Shown here piece by piece: positions 1 through 5,320 of a stretch of 11,577 nucleotides of DNA (positions within the stretch are counted from its first letter, which is position 1; each line of letters starts with the position of its first letter). Made by a program: the position numbers and the translations under genes. This stretch comes from an uncultured Brevundimonas sp. (lineage in GTDB: Bacteria; Pseudomonadota; Alphaproteobacteria; Caulobacterales; Caulobacteraceae): NCBI RefSeq assembly GCF_943913055.1, contig NZ_CALTWS010000073.1:1-11577 (forward strand), in the 5' to 3' direction. Under the pieces are notes generated by a model. The model was not told the DNA's origin. It was given only the letters and a program-made list of their open reading frames with translations, and did no database searches.

Positions 1-1142
1 GTCTGGCGAAATGGGCCGGCTTCATCGTTTCGCATACCGGCGAGAAGATCCGCATCTCGGGCGGCGGGCGCTGCAACTTCACCAATCTGGGCACGACGCC
101 CGCCAACTTCCTGGGCGAGAACCCCCGTTTCGCGACCAGCGCCCTGAAGCGGTTCACCCAGCACGACTTCATCAAGCGGGTCGATCGCGCCGGCATCGCC
201 TGGCACGAGAAGACTCTGGGCCAGCTGTTCTGCGACGACAGCGCCAAACAGATCGTCCGCATGCTGACGGACGACATGCGCTCCGCTGGGGCCGTGTTGA
301 AGATGGGCACGGGCGTGGATCGGGTGGCACGTCACGGCGATGGCTTCGAGGCGGCCCTGTCGGACGGTTCGGTCGTGCGCTGTGCCTCCCTGGTGCTGGC
401 CACCGGCGGCAAGTCGATCCCCAAGATGGGAGCGACCGGCTGGGCCTATGACACCGCCCGCCAGTTCGGGCTGAGTGTCACCGAAACCCGCCCCGCCCTG
501 GTGCCCCTGACCTTCGAGCCGGGGCTGCTGGAGACGTTGGCTCCGCTGTCCGGTCTGTCGGTCGAGGCGGAGGTAACCCACCGGGCCTCAAGTCGCGCGG
601 AGCGCGGTAGGCCCAATGGAGAAACGACCTTCAAGGAGGGACTTCTCTTTACCCATCGCGGCCTGTCCGGCCCGTCGATCCTGCAGATCAGCTCCTACTG
701 GCGAGAGGGCGAGGCGATCACGGCCGCCCTGGCCCCCGGCGAGGACGTCTATGCCCGGCTGAAGGCCGCCAAGGAAGAGAACGGCAAGCAGATGCTGCAT
801 ACGGCGCTGGGCCACATCGTGCCGCGCCGCCTGGCCGAAAGCATCGCCGAGCGCGAGGGCGTCAAGGGCAAGCTGGCCGAGATCGGCGACAAGACTTTGA
901 GGCGGCTGGACGAGGCGGTGAACGCCTGGACCGTCAAGCCCGTCGGCTCCGAGGGCTATCGCACCGCCGAGGTCACCCTCGGCGGGGTCGCGACCGACCA
1001 GCTGGACCAGCAGACCATGGCGGCACCCACCGTCCCCGGCCTGTTCGTCATCGGCGAGGCGGTCGACATCACCGGCTGGCTGGGCGGCTATAATTTCCAG
1101 TGGGCCTGGTCGTCAGGCTGGGCTGCGGGACAGTCTTGTTAG
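1..1142 (+). CDS. BaiN/YhiN (HI0933-like) family FAD-dependent oxidoreductase, 5' end missing
   Basis: The reading frame is open from base 3 to the TAG at 1140-1142 and gives 379 residues; the start and the N-terminal GxGxxG motif lie before the window. Near the N-terminus is SGGGRCNFTN (fragment residues 19-28), the signature of the HI0933/BaiN flavoprotein family. It is followed by GIAWHEKTLGQLFCDDSA, an ATGG motif, LLFTHRGLSGP, GYRTAEVTLGGV and the C-terminal flavin-contact block GEAVDITGWLGGYNFQWAW. The pattern resembles E. coli YhiN closely. Family members bind FAD, but the substrate of most is unknown, so I give no reaction. Two oddities are visible: the segment just before SGGGRCNFTN is about six residues shorter than I expect, and residues encoded by 582-614 look like an extra loop coded by a palindrome. 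Between this gene and trmD lie 83 bases with a stem-loop. The family call is secure; the physiological role is not. Confidence 0.9.
   Translation, partial: LAKWAGFIVSHTGEKIRISGGGRCNFTNLGTTPANFLGENPRFATSALKRFTQHDFIKRVDRAGIAWHEKTLGQLFCDDSAKQIVRMLTDDMRSAGAVLKMGTGVDRVARHGDGFEAALSDGSVVRCASLVLATGGKSIPKMGATGWAYDTARQFGLSVTETRPALVPLTFEPGLLETLAPLSGLSVEAEVTHRASSRAERGRPNGETTFKEGLLFTHRGLSGPSILQISSYWREGEAITAALAPGEDVYARLKAAKEENGKQMLHTALGHIVPRRLAESIAEREGVKGKLAEIGDKTLRRLDEAVNAWTVKPVGSEGYRTAEVTLGGVATDQLDQQTMAAPTVPGLFVIGEAVDITGWLGGYNFQWAWSSGWAAGQSC
583..614. repeat. Palindromic element inside the flavoprotein reading frame
   Basis: Outer arms GGGCCT (583-588) and AGGCCC (609-614) are perfect complements. Inside them CGCGC (594-598) and GCGCG (602-606) form a second stem around the three-base loop GGA. 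The stretch 582-614 is exactly eleven codons (RASSRAERGRP) and keeps the frame open. Compared with my memory of E. coli YhiN, this region, just before the conserved LLFTHRG block, appears to be an insertion. The layout (outer arm, CTCAAG on one side and TAG on the other, inner five-pair stem with a three-base loop) recalls the intergenic palindrome at 1144-1183. Chance palindromes are common in DNA this rich in GC, so the repeat interpretation is inference. Confidence 0.45.
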
Positions 1143-1143
1143 G

Positions 1144-1183
1144 GCGCTAACGCTCGCGACGCGGTCGCTCGCTGCTTGAGCGC
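1144..1183. repeat. Intergenic two-tier stem-loop (REP-like) between flavoprotein gene and trmD
   Basis: The outer arm GCGCTAA (1144-1150) pairs with TTGAGCGC (1176-1183), leaving one G bulged. The inner arm GCGAC (1156-1160) pairs with GTCGC (1164-1168) around the loop GCG. No T-run follows on the plus strand, so it is not a typical intrinsic terminator for the flavoprotein gene. Its position two bases after a stop codon and its imperfect two-tier palindrome fit a REP-type extragenic element. Copy number in the genome cannot be judged from this window. Confidence 0.5.
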
Positions 1184-1225
1184 GCAGGTCGCTGAATGGT
1201 GAGGTTTGGTGTATGTGCCCCCGCC

Positions 1226-1990
1226 ATGACGACCCGTCCGCCCTTCACCGCCACTGTCCTGACCATGTTCCCCGAGGCCTTTCCGGGGCCGCTGGGGGTG
1301 AGCCTGATCGGCACAGCCTGGCGCGAGAAGGGGCTGTGGGCCTTGCAGACGCTGGACATTCGGGACTTTTCCGAGGATAAGCGCGGCTTCCTGGACGACA
1401 CCCCTGCGGGTGGCGGGCCCGGAGCCGTATTGAAGGCGGACGTGGTGGCCCGGGCGCTCGACAGCATTCCGGGGTCCTCGCGGCCGCTTTTGTACATGAG
1501 TGCCCGGGGTCGGCCCCTGACCCAGGCACGCGTCAAGGACTGGGCCAAGGCGGACGGGATCACCGTCCTGTGCGGCCGGTTCGAGGGGGTGGATCAGCGC
1601 GTGCTGGACGCGCGCGGGTTCGAGGAGGTCGCCGTCGGCGACGCGGTCCTGGCCGGTGGCGAGGCGGCGGCGATGGTGGTGATCGAGGCATGCGTGCGAT
1701 TGATCCCCGGAGTGCTCGGCGCGGCAGACAGCCTGTCGTCAGAGAGTTTCGAGGACGGTCTTCTGGAGCATCCGCAGTACACGCGACCGCGGACGTTCGA
1801 GGGGCTGGAGATACCCGAGGTTCTGGTGTCGGGCGACCACCGCAAGGTGGCCGAGTGGCGTCAGGCCCAGCGGGAAGAGACGACGAAGGCGCGCCGGCCG
1901 GACCTCTGGGCGGCGCATCTGGACAAGACCACCGCGGAACACGCTTCCGCCAAATCACAGGTAAAGAGCGACAAAGCTCGAGGAGAATAG
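1226..1990 (+). CDS. trmD: tRNA (guanine(37)-N1)-methyltransferase TrmD
   Basis: TrmD methylates N1 of G37 next to the anticodon of tRNAs with G36, using S-adenosylmethionine, and so prevents +1 frameshifting. It belongs to the SPOUT family with a trefoil-knot cofactor site and acts as a dimer in the cytoplasm. Visible motifs are LDDTP then GGGPG (residues 56-66), LCGRFEGVDQR (115-125), GDAVLAGGE (138-146), the ESFEDGLLEHPQYTRP block (from 173) and VLVSGDHRKVAEWR. I chose the ATG at 1226, which gives 254 residues beginning MTTRPPFTATVLTMFPE. The upstream ATG at 1196 would add ten residues unlike the family. The Shine-Dalgarno at 1226 is weak. The C-terminus is a charged tail. The stop lies one base before rplS, so the two are probably co-transcribed and translationally coupled. 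Residue 173 is Glu at the position of the E. coli catalytic Asp169. rimM, the frequent upstream partner, is not adjacent. Confidence 0.96.
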   Translation: MTTRPPFTATVLTMFPEAFPGPLGVSLIGTAWREKGLWALQTLDIRDFSEDKRGFLDDTPAGGGPGAVLKADVVARALDSIPGSSRPLLYMSARGRPLTQARVKDWAKADGITVLCGRFEGVDQRVLDARGFEEVAVGDAVLAGGEAAAMVVIEACVRLIPGVLGAADSLSSESFEDGLLEHPQYTRPRTFEGLEIPEVLVSGDHRKVAEWRQAQREETTKARRPDLWAAHLDKTTAEHASAKSQVKSDKARGE

Positions 1991-1991
1991 A

Positions 1992-2420
1992 ATGAACATC
2001 CTGCAGACCATCGCGGCGGAAGAAAAAGCCCGCCTGACCGAGAAACGCGCCATTCCCGACTTCCAGCCCGGCGACACGCTGCGCGTCATGGTCAAGATCA
2101 AGGAAGGCGAGCGCGAACGCATCCAGGCCTTCGAGGGCGTCTGCATCGCCCGCGCCGGCGGCGGGATCAACGAGAATTTCACCGTGCGCAAGATCAGCTT
2201 CGGCGAGGGCGTCGAGCGCGTCTTCCCGCTGATGTCGCCGAACATCGACGCGATCGAGGTCAAGCGTCGCGGCGTCGTGCGTCGCGCCAAGCTGTATTAC
2301 CTGCGTGACCGTCGCGGCAAGTCGGCCCGGATCGCCGAAAAGCAGACCGTGCGTCCCGCCAAGGGCGTGGCCGTTCCGGAAACCGGCACCGCTGAAAAGG
2401 CCGCCGACACGGAAGCCTAA
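1992..2420 (+). CDS. rplS: 50S ribosomal protein L19
   Basis: L19 sits at the interface of the large and small ribosomal subunits. The 142-residue product carries the family core: IPDFQPGDTLRVMVKIKEG, then RIQAFEGVCIARAGGGINENF, FTVRKISFGEGVERVFPL and the RRGVVRRAKLYYLRDRRGKSARI block. It is longer than the E. coli protein (about 115 residues) because of a C-terminal tail of about 27 residues rich in Ala, Lys and Glu, a common type of extension in alphaproteobacteria. The start is supported by AGGAG at 1981-1985 (GAGGAG from 1980), seven bases before the ATG and overlapping the end of trmD; only one base separates the trmD stop from this ATG. An intrinsic terminator follows at 2449-2477. The trmD-rplS order is the widely conserved one. 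Confidence 0.97.
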   Translation: MNILQTIAAEEKARLTEKRAIPDFQPGDTLRVMVKIKEGERERIQAFEGVCIARAGGGINENFTVRKISFGEGVERVFPLMSPNIDAIEVKRRGVVRRAKLYYLRDRRGKSARIAEKQTVRPAKGVAVPETGTAEKAADTEA

Positions 2421-2448
2421 GCCGCTTCATTTTTTCGAGATTGAAGAA

Positions 2449-2477
2449 GGCCCCGGTGGTGACACCGGGGCCTTTTT
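2449..2477 (+). terminator. Rho-independent terminator after rplS
   Basis: GGCCCCGGTG (2449-2458) and CACCGGGGCC (2463-2472) form a perfect ten-pair stem with the four-base loop GTGA, followed directly by TTTTT (2473-2477). It lies 28 bases after the rplS stop. The T-run abuts the stop codon of the convergent minus-strand membrane-protein gene (2477-2479). On the minus strand the stem is followed only by a broken T/C stretch, so termination of that gene here is less certain. Confidence 0.93.
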
Positions 2478-2998
2478 CACGCGCGCTTTCGCGTCGATGG
2501 TTTGGGCGGCGTGGCAGCGGCCTCCGGGTCGCGTTCCTGGACCATCCGTTCGGTCGAGGCGCTGAGGCGCTGGAAGACCGCGAGGGCGAGGAAAAGAACA
2601 GTTCCCGCCAACATCAGAAAGACGGGGTAGACCAGCTCGGCAGGCTTCTCACGCGCAATCTCGAACGTCATCACCAGACTTTCCAGCAACACCGCGATCA
2701 CAATGGTCGAGCCGAACTTGGTCAGTGACCGGCGTGTCTCGGCGGCGTTACGCCGCTCGTCATCGCTGAGCACCTCTTCCTCGAAGATGTATTTGGCGAC
2801 ATCGAAGACGGCGATGGCGACGATCAGATAGCCGATGGAGCGAAACAGTTCGACGTCCAGCCCTTCGGTCTGGGTGAAGGCGCGCACCAGAGTGATCGGC
2901 GCATAGATCATAAGGCCCAGCGCAATGCCCATGAGCAGCAGCCCGCCCAAGGCGAAGACCGCTTTCGTGATCCAGTCGAACCCCCCGCGCATCTTCAT
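2477..2998 (-). CDS. Conserved hypothetical four-helix integral membrane protein
   Basis: I do not recognise a named function. The 173-residue protein has four hydrophobic segments, at about residues 13-37, 54-71, 96-114 and 121-142. An acidic and basic loop (EEEVLSDDERRNAAETRRSL, about 73-92) lies between the second and third. The tail is charged and proline-rich and ends KPSTRKRA. An acidic residue lies within or near several helices (Asp66, Glu106, Glu113). The ATG at 2998 shares its A with the TGA of the upstream DUF2383 gene (TGATG), a typical coupled arrangement. A TTG at 3001 or an ATG at 2992 are alternative starts. The gene converges on rplS and its stop touches the T-run of the rplS terminator. 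Coupling to a DUF2383 protein suggests a joint role, perhaps in stress or envelope physiology, but that is inference. Confidence 0.8.
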   Translation of the reverse strand: MKMRGGFDWITKAVFALGGLLLMGIALGLMIYAPITLVRAFTQTEGLDVELFRSIGYLIVAIAVFDVAKYIFEEEVLSDDERRNAAETRRSLTKFGSTIVIAVLLESLVMTFEIAREKPAELVYPVFLMLAGTVLFLALAVFQRLSASTERMVQERDPEAAATPPKPSTRKRA

Positions 2999-3483
2999 CA
3001 ACTCGGAAACAGCCCGCTCTCGGCGGTCTGGCGGCTTTCCAGGGTGTGTTTCAGCTCGCTCATCTCCGCATGCCCGTTCCGGATGGCGGCGTGGACGCGG
3101 CGGATGGTTTCGCGGGTGGTGGCCGAGATGGCGGTGTCGGCGACGGCCTTGTCGAAGCGGGCGCTGATGGCGTCCTCGGCCTGTTCCGGGCCGCCCGCCA
3201 CCGTCGCCTCATTGCGCATCAGGGCGTGTTTGACGTCGGTCAGGGCGCGCTGGGCCTTGGCGATGATGGAGCCGGAGGTCTGGGGTTCGCCGCCCAGCAA
3301 GCGCACATGCTGGGACAGGTCCTCGGCCAGGGCCCTGCGCTCGGCCTCGCGGCGGGCGTAGAGTTCGCCGTATTCGGGATTGGTGGTTTCGGCGGCGGCC
3401 TCGCCATAGCTTTCGGCGCTGTCGATCATCGACTGGATCAGGCCGTTCAGGACCTGGATGTCGTGGCGGTTGGCGTCGGTCAT
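2998..3483 (-). CDS. DUF2383 (PA2169-type) four-helix-bundle protein
   Basis: The 161-residue product is almost wholly helical and polar, with no signal peptide or membrane segment. It follows the DUF2383 / PA2169 pattern of a ferritin-like four-helix bundle: LNGLIQSMIDSAESYGEAA at the start, a YARREAERRALAEDL helix, the turn LLGGEPQTSGSIIAKAQRA, and later helices with paired acidic and His residues (EQAEDAISARF, AAIRNGHAEMSELKH). Members are often induced in stationary phase or stress; their biochemical activity is not established. The ATG at 3483 is chosen because GGAG (3494-3491) lies seven bases upstream. A TTG at 3498 would add MRRPL and is less likely. The stop overlaps the start of the next gene by one base. 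The 76 bases separating it from kynA include a stem-loop, so it may have its own promoter. Confidence 0.85.
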   Translation of the reverse strand: MTDANRHDIQVLNGLIQSMIDSAESYGEAAAETTNPEYGELYARREAERRALAEDLSQHVRLLGGEPQTSGSIIAKAQRALTDVKHALMRNEATVAGGPEQAEDAISARFDKAVADTAISATTRETIRRVHAAIRNGHAEMSELKHTLESRQTAESGLFPS

Positions 3484-3532
3484 GAGAGGTCTCCGCAAAT
3501 GTCAGGAGCCTAGAACGGCCCGAAACGGCGGA

Positions 3533-3557
3533 GGTTGCGGCGCACCATGCCGCAGCC
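3533..3557 (-). terminator. Stem-loop directly after kynA, possible terminator or attenuator
   Basis: Read on the plus strand, GGTTGCGGC (3533-3541) pairs with GCCGCAGCC (3549-3557) with one G-T wobble around a seven-base loop. It begins two bases after the kynA stop codon in the direction of transcription. No T-run follows on the minus strand, so it may act weakly, protect the kynA mRNA 3' end, or simply be a GC-rich palindrome. Confidence 0.4.
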
Positions 3558-3559
3558 GG

Positions 3560-4372
3560 TTACAGTTTCGTGCGCAGCGACCACAGCTCGGGGAAGCAGC
3601 GGCGTTGCAGGGTCTCGGTCAGATAGGCGACGCCCTCGGTGCCGCCTGTGCCGCGACGGCGGCCGATGATCCGCTCGACCGTCACCACATGCTTGTGCCG
3701 CCAGGTCAGCAGGGCGTCGTCCAGATCGACCAGCTTTTCCGCCAGTTGATAAAGCGGCCACCAGCGGGTGGTGTCGCGGTAAACCTCCAGCCAGGCGTCC
3801 TCCACCCCCTGCGACGGCTCATAGGGCTGGCTGACGTCTCGGTTCAGGACCTCAGACGGCACTGGCAGGCCGGCCGCCGCCAGCTGGGCCAGGGCGTCGT
3901 CGTACAGGCTGGGGGCGTCGATAGCGGCCTGGAGCGCGACCAAGGCATCGGGGCGTTCGGTGTGGAACTTGAGGAAGCGCGCGTCCTTCAGACCCAGCAT
4001 GGCCTCGAAGCGGCGGAACTGATCGCTCTGAAAGCCGGAGGACGAGCCGAGCACGCCGCGGAACCGCAGATAGTCGGCGGGCGTCATAGTGGCCAGGATA
4101 TCCCAGCTCATGGTCATGACGGCCTGGATGCGGCTGACGCGGGCCAGGCTCTTGTAGGCGGGGACCAGATCGCCGGCGCGGACTAGGCTTTGCGCTTGGG
4201 CCACCTCGTGCAGGATCTGCTTGAGCCACAGCTCCTTGGTCTGGTGGATGACGACGAACAGCATCTCGTCGTGCTCGTCCGACAGCGGGTGCTGGGCCGC
4301 GAGCAGTTCGTCGAGCGACAGATAGCCGGCATAGGTGATGTCGGCGCGGGACGTGTCGGCAGGTGCGGTCAT
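3560..4372 (-). CDS. kynA: Tryptophan 2,3-dioxygenase
   Basis: TDO is a cytoplasmic tetrameric haem enzyme that opens the indole ring of L-tryptophan with O2 to give N-formylkynurenine, the first step of the kynurenine pathway. The 270-residue protein matches the family throughout: YAGYLSLDELLAAQ, the HDEMLFVVIHQTKELWLK active-site helix with His43 (His55 in the Xanthomonas enzyme), FRGVLGSSSGFQS with substrate-binding Arg105 (Arg117), WRHKHVVTVERIIG with the proximal haem ligand His228 (His240), and the GTGG loop with Thr242 (Thr254). All expected catalytic residues are present. The ATG at 4372 gives a normal N-terminus; the Shine-Dalgarno is weak. It is the last gene of a closely spaced minus-strand run, 31 bases after the small membrane ORF. 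The other kynurenine genes (kynB, kynU) are not in the window. Whether it is expressed from the ydbH promoter or its own cannot be seen. Confidence 0.97.
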   Translation of the reverse strand: MTAPADTSRADITYAGYLSLDELLAAQHPLSDEHDEMLFVVIHQTKELWLKQILHEVAQAQSLVRAGDLVPAYKSLARVSRIQAVMTMSWDILATMTPADYLRFRGVLGSSSGFQSDQFRRFEAMLGLKDARFLKFHTERPDALVALQAAIDAPSLYDDALAQLAAAGLPVPSEVLNRDVSQPYEPSQGVEDAWLEVYRDTTRWWPLYQLAEKLVDLDDALLTWRHKHVVTVERIIGRRRGTGGTEGVAYLTETLQRRCFPELWSLRTKL

Positions 4373-4403
4373 GGGCGACCTATCGCCCGTCGCGGCGATG
4401 GGC

Positions 4404-4658
4404 TCAAGCCTTCGGCGGCTTACGTCTCAGGTCAGAGGTGTCGTCGGCGCGGGCATCCCAGCCGTCACGATCCGAGCGAAAGGCCAGTCTCATCAGTGTC
4501 CAGGTCAGGGCGACGGTCCCGGCGATGCCGAGGCTGAGCGCGATCCAACCGTGGATCGGCAAGGTGCCGCCACCGATGGCCATCCAAGCCGCACCGACCG
4601 CCGCCGTCGAGACCACAGCGACGAGCGCGACGATCAGCAGCTGACGAACAGTGCCCAA
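4404..4658 (-). CDS. Small two-helix membrane protein, hypothetical
   Basis: This 84-residue ORF has two hydrophobic segments, about residues 7-28 (LLIVALVAVVSTAAVGAAWM) and 37-60 (GWIALSLGIAGTVALTWTLM), then a charged tail (RSDRDGWDARADD, ending RRKPPKA). I do not recognise a named family, though small proteins with a GWIAL-type second helix followed by a charged tail are common in Caulobacterales as far as I recall. The only start giving both helices is TTG at 4658, with a weak GGA (4670-4668) upstream. The ATG at 4583 would leave 59 residues and one helix. The ORF is in the same frame as ydbL, which ends in TAG only 15 bases upstream. It sits between ydbL and kynA in a compact minus-strand run. 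Its composition matches its neighbours. Confidence 0.65.
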   Translation of the reverse strand: MGTVRQLLIVALVAVVSTAAVGAAWMAIGGGTLPIHGWIALSLGIAGTVALTWTLMRLAFRSDRDGWDARADDTSDLRRKPPKA

Positions 4659-4673
4659 AGCGTCAGATCCGGT

Positions 4674-5054
4674 CTAGCGCTGGACCCACTGGCCCGAGGC
4701 ATTGCGGTACCACTGGCCCGAGCTGATGCGCGGCAGGACTATGGTCTCGAACGCACGGGCGGCGGCAACATCAGGCGCTGTCCCCGCAGCCTGGGCGCTG
4801 CGTGCATACGCAGCGCGTCGGGCGTCATTGGTCGCCTGGACAGCCTGGGTCAGCGACCCGTCGGAGGACGGGGTGCGAAAGCCCAGATACCCGTCGGACT
4901 GTTCGCCCACGGTGCCTTGCGCCTTGGCGGCGTCGATCAGGGACTTCTGAGCGGGCGTCTGGGCGAGGGCGGCCCCGGCCGCGATACCGAGCGCGGCAAT
5001 GGCGGCGGTGACGACGAAGGCTTTGCGGAACGACATGGTGGTCAACTTTCGCAT
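4674..5054 (-). CDS. ydbL: YdbL family DUF1318 periplasmic protein
   Basis: The 126-residue product has an N-terminal signal peptide: basic residues, a hydrophobic core at about 13-30 and an ALA-Q cleavage site after residue 31. The mature part shows the DUF1318 pattern: KAQGTVGEQSDGYLGF, a short helix with NDARRAAYARSAQAAG, then a C-terminal SGQWYRNASGQWVQR block. In E. coli, YdbL is encoded with YdbH and YnbE and is thought to act as a chaperone-like regulator of YdbH-YnbE assembly in the periplasm. The ATG at 5054 abuts the ynbE stop (TGA ATG), which favours coupling. The ATG at 5036 gives a more standard signal peptide and is a real alternative. The TAG stop is in the same frame as the following small membrane ORF. 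Confidence 0.9.
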   Translation of the reverse strand: MRKLTTMSFRKAFVVTAAIAALGIAAGAALAQTPAQKSLIDAAKAQGTVGEQSDGYLGFRTPSSDGSLTQAVQATNDARRAAYARSAQAAGTAPDVAAARAFETIVLPRISSGQWYRNASGQWVQR

Positions 5055-5240
5055 TCAGAACAGGTTGGGGTTTTCGACCAGGAGGTCCTGAAGCTCCTTG
5101 TCGAGACGAACGCGGACGTCGGCGTCCAGTTTCGCATAGATCTGGATCGGGTCCACCTGCAGGCGGATCGTCGGGGTGCAGGCGGCCGCGCCGACGAGGG
5201 CGAGACCCAGCAGGGCGACGGTCAAAGGCTTGCGGGTCAT
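5055..5240 (-). CDS. ynbE: YnbE family outer-membrane lipoprotein
   Basis: The 61-residue protein begins MTRKPLTVALLGLALVGAAAC, a lipoprotein signal peptide with the lipidated Cys at 21. The residues before Cys are all Ala, so the lipobox is permissive rather than canonical. The mature part (TPTIRLQVDPIQIYAKLDADVRVRLDKELQDLL, ending ENPNLF) keeps the family pattern of one long beta strand followed by a short charged helix and a terminal Asn/Asp-Leu-Phe. In E. coli, YnbE is the outer-membrane lipoprotein that partners YdbH, extending its beta structure to bridge the periplasm. The ATG at 5240 has GGAG (5251-5248) seven bases upstream. The ATG at 5324, which overlaps the ydbH stop, would add 28 non-signal-like residues and is rejected. 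Confidence 0.92.
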   Translation of the reverse strand: MTRKPLTVALLGLALVGAAACTPTIRLQVDPIQIYAKLDADVRVRLDKELQDLLVENPNLF

Positions 5241-5320
5241 GAGGGGTCTCCGTCTCGATCTGTCGCCGCCCAATAACGCCTTGCAGGGTGAACAGGTTCT
5301 GAACGGCCAAGGTGCGGGCG

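Noticed and set aside
11..451. 146-residue plus-strand ORF at the window start
   Set aside because: It overlaps the flavoprotein frame that carries SGGGRCNFTN and other family motifs; the arginine-rich translation is a shadow.
4406..4421. AAGCC/GGCTT hairpin at the end of the small membrane ORF
   Set aside because: A five-pair stem inside coding sequence with no T-run; expected by chance in this composition.
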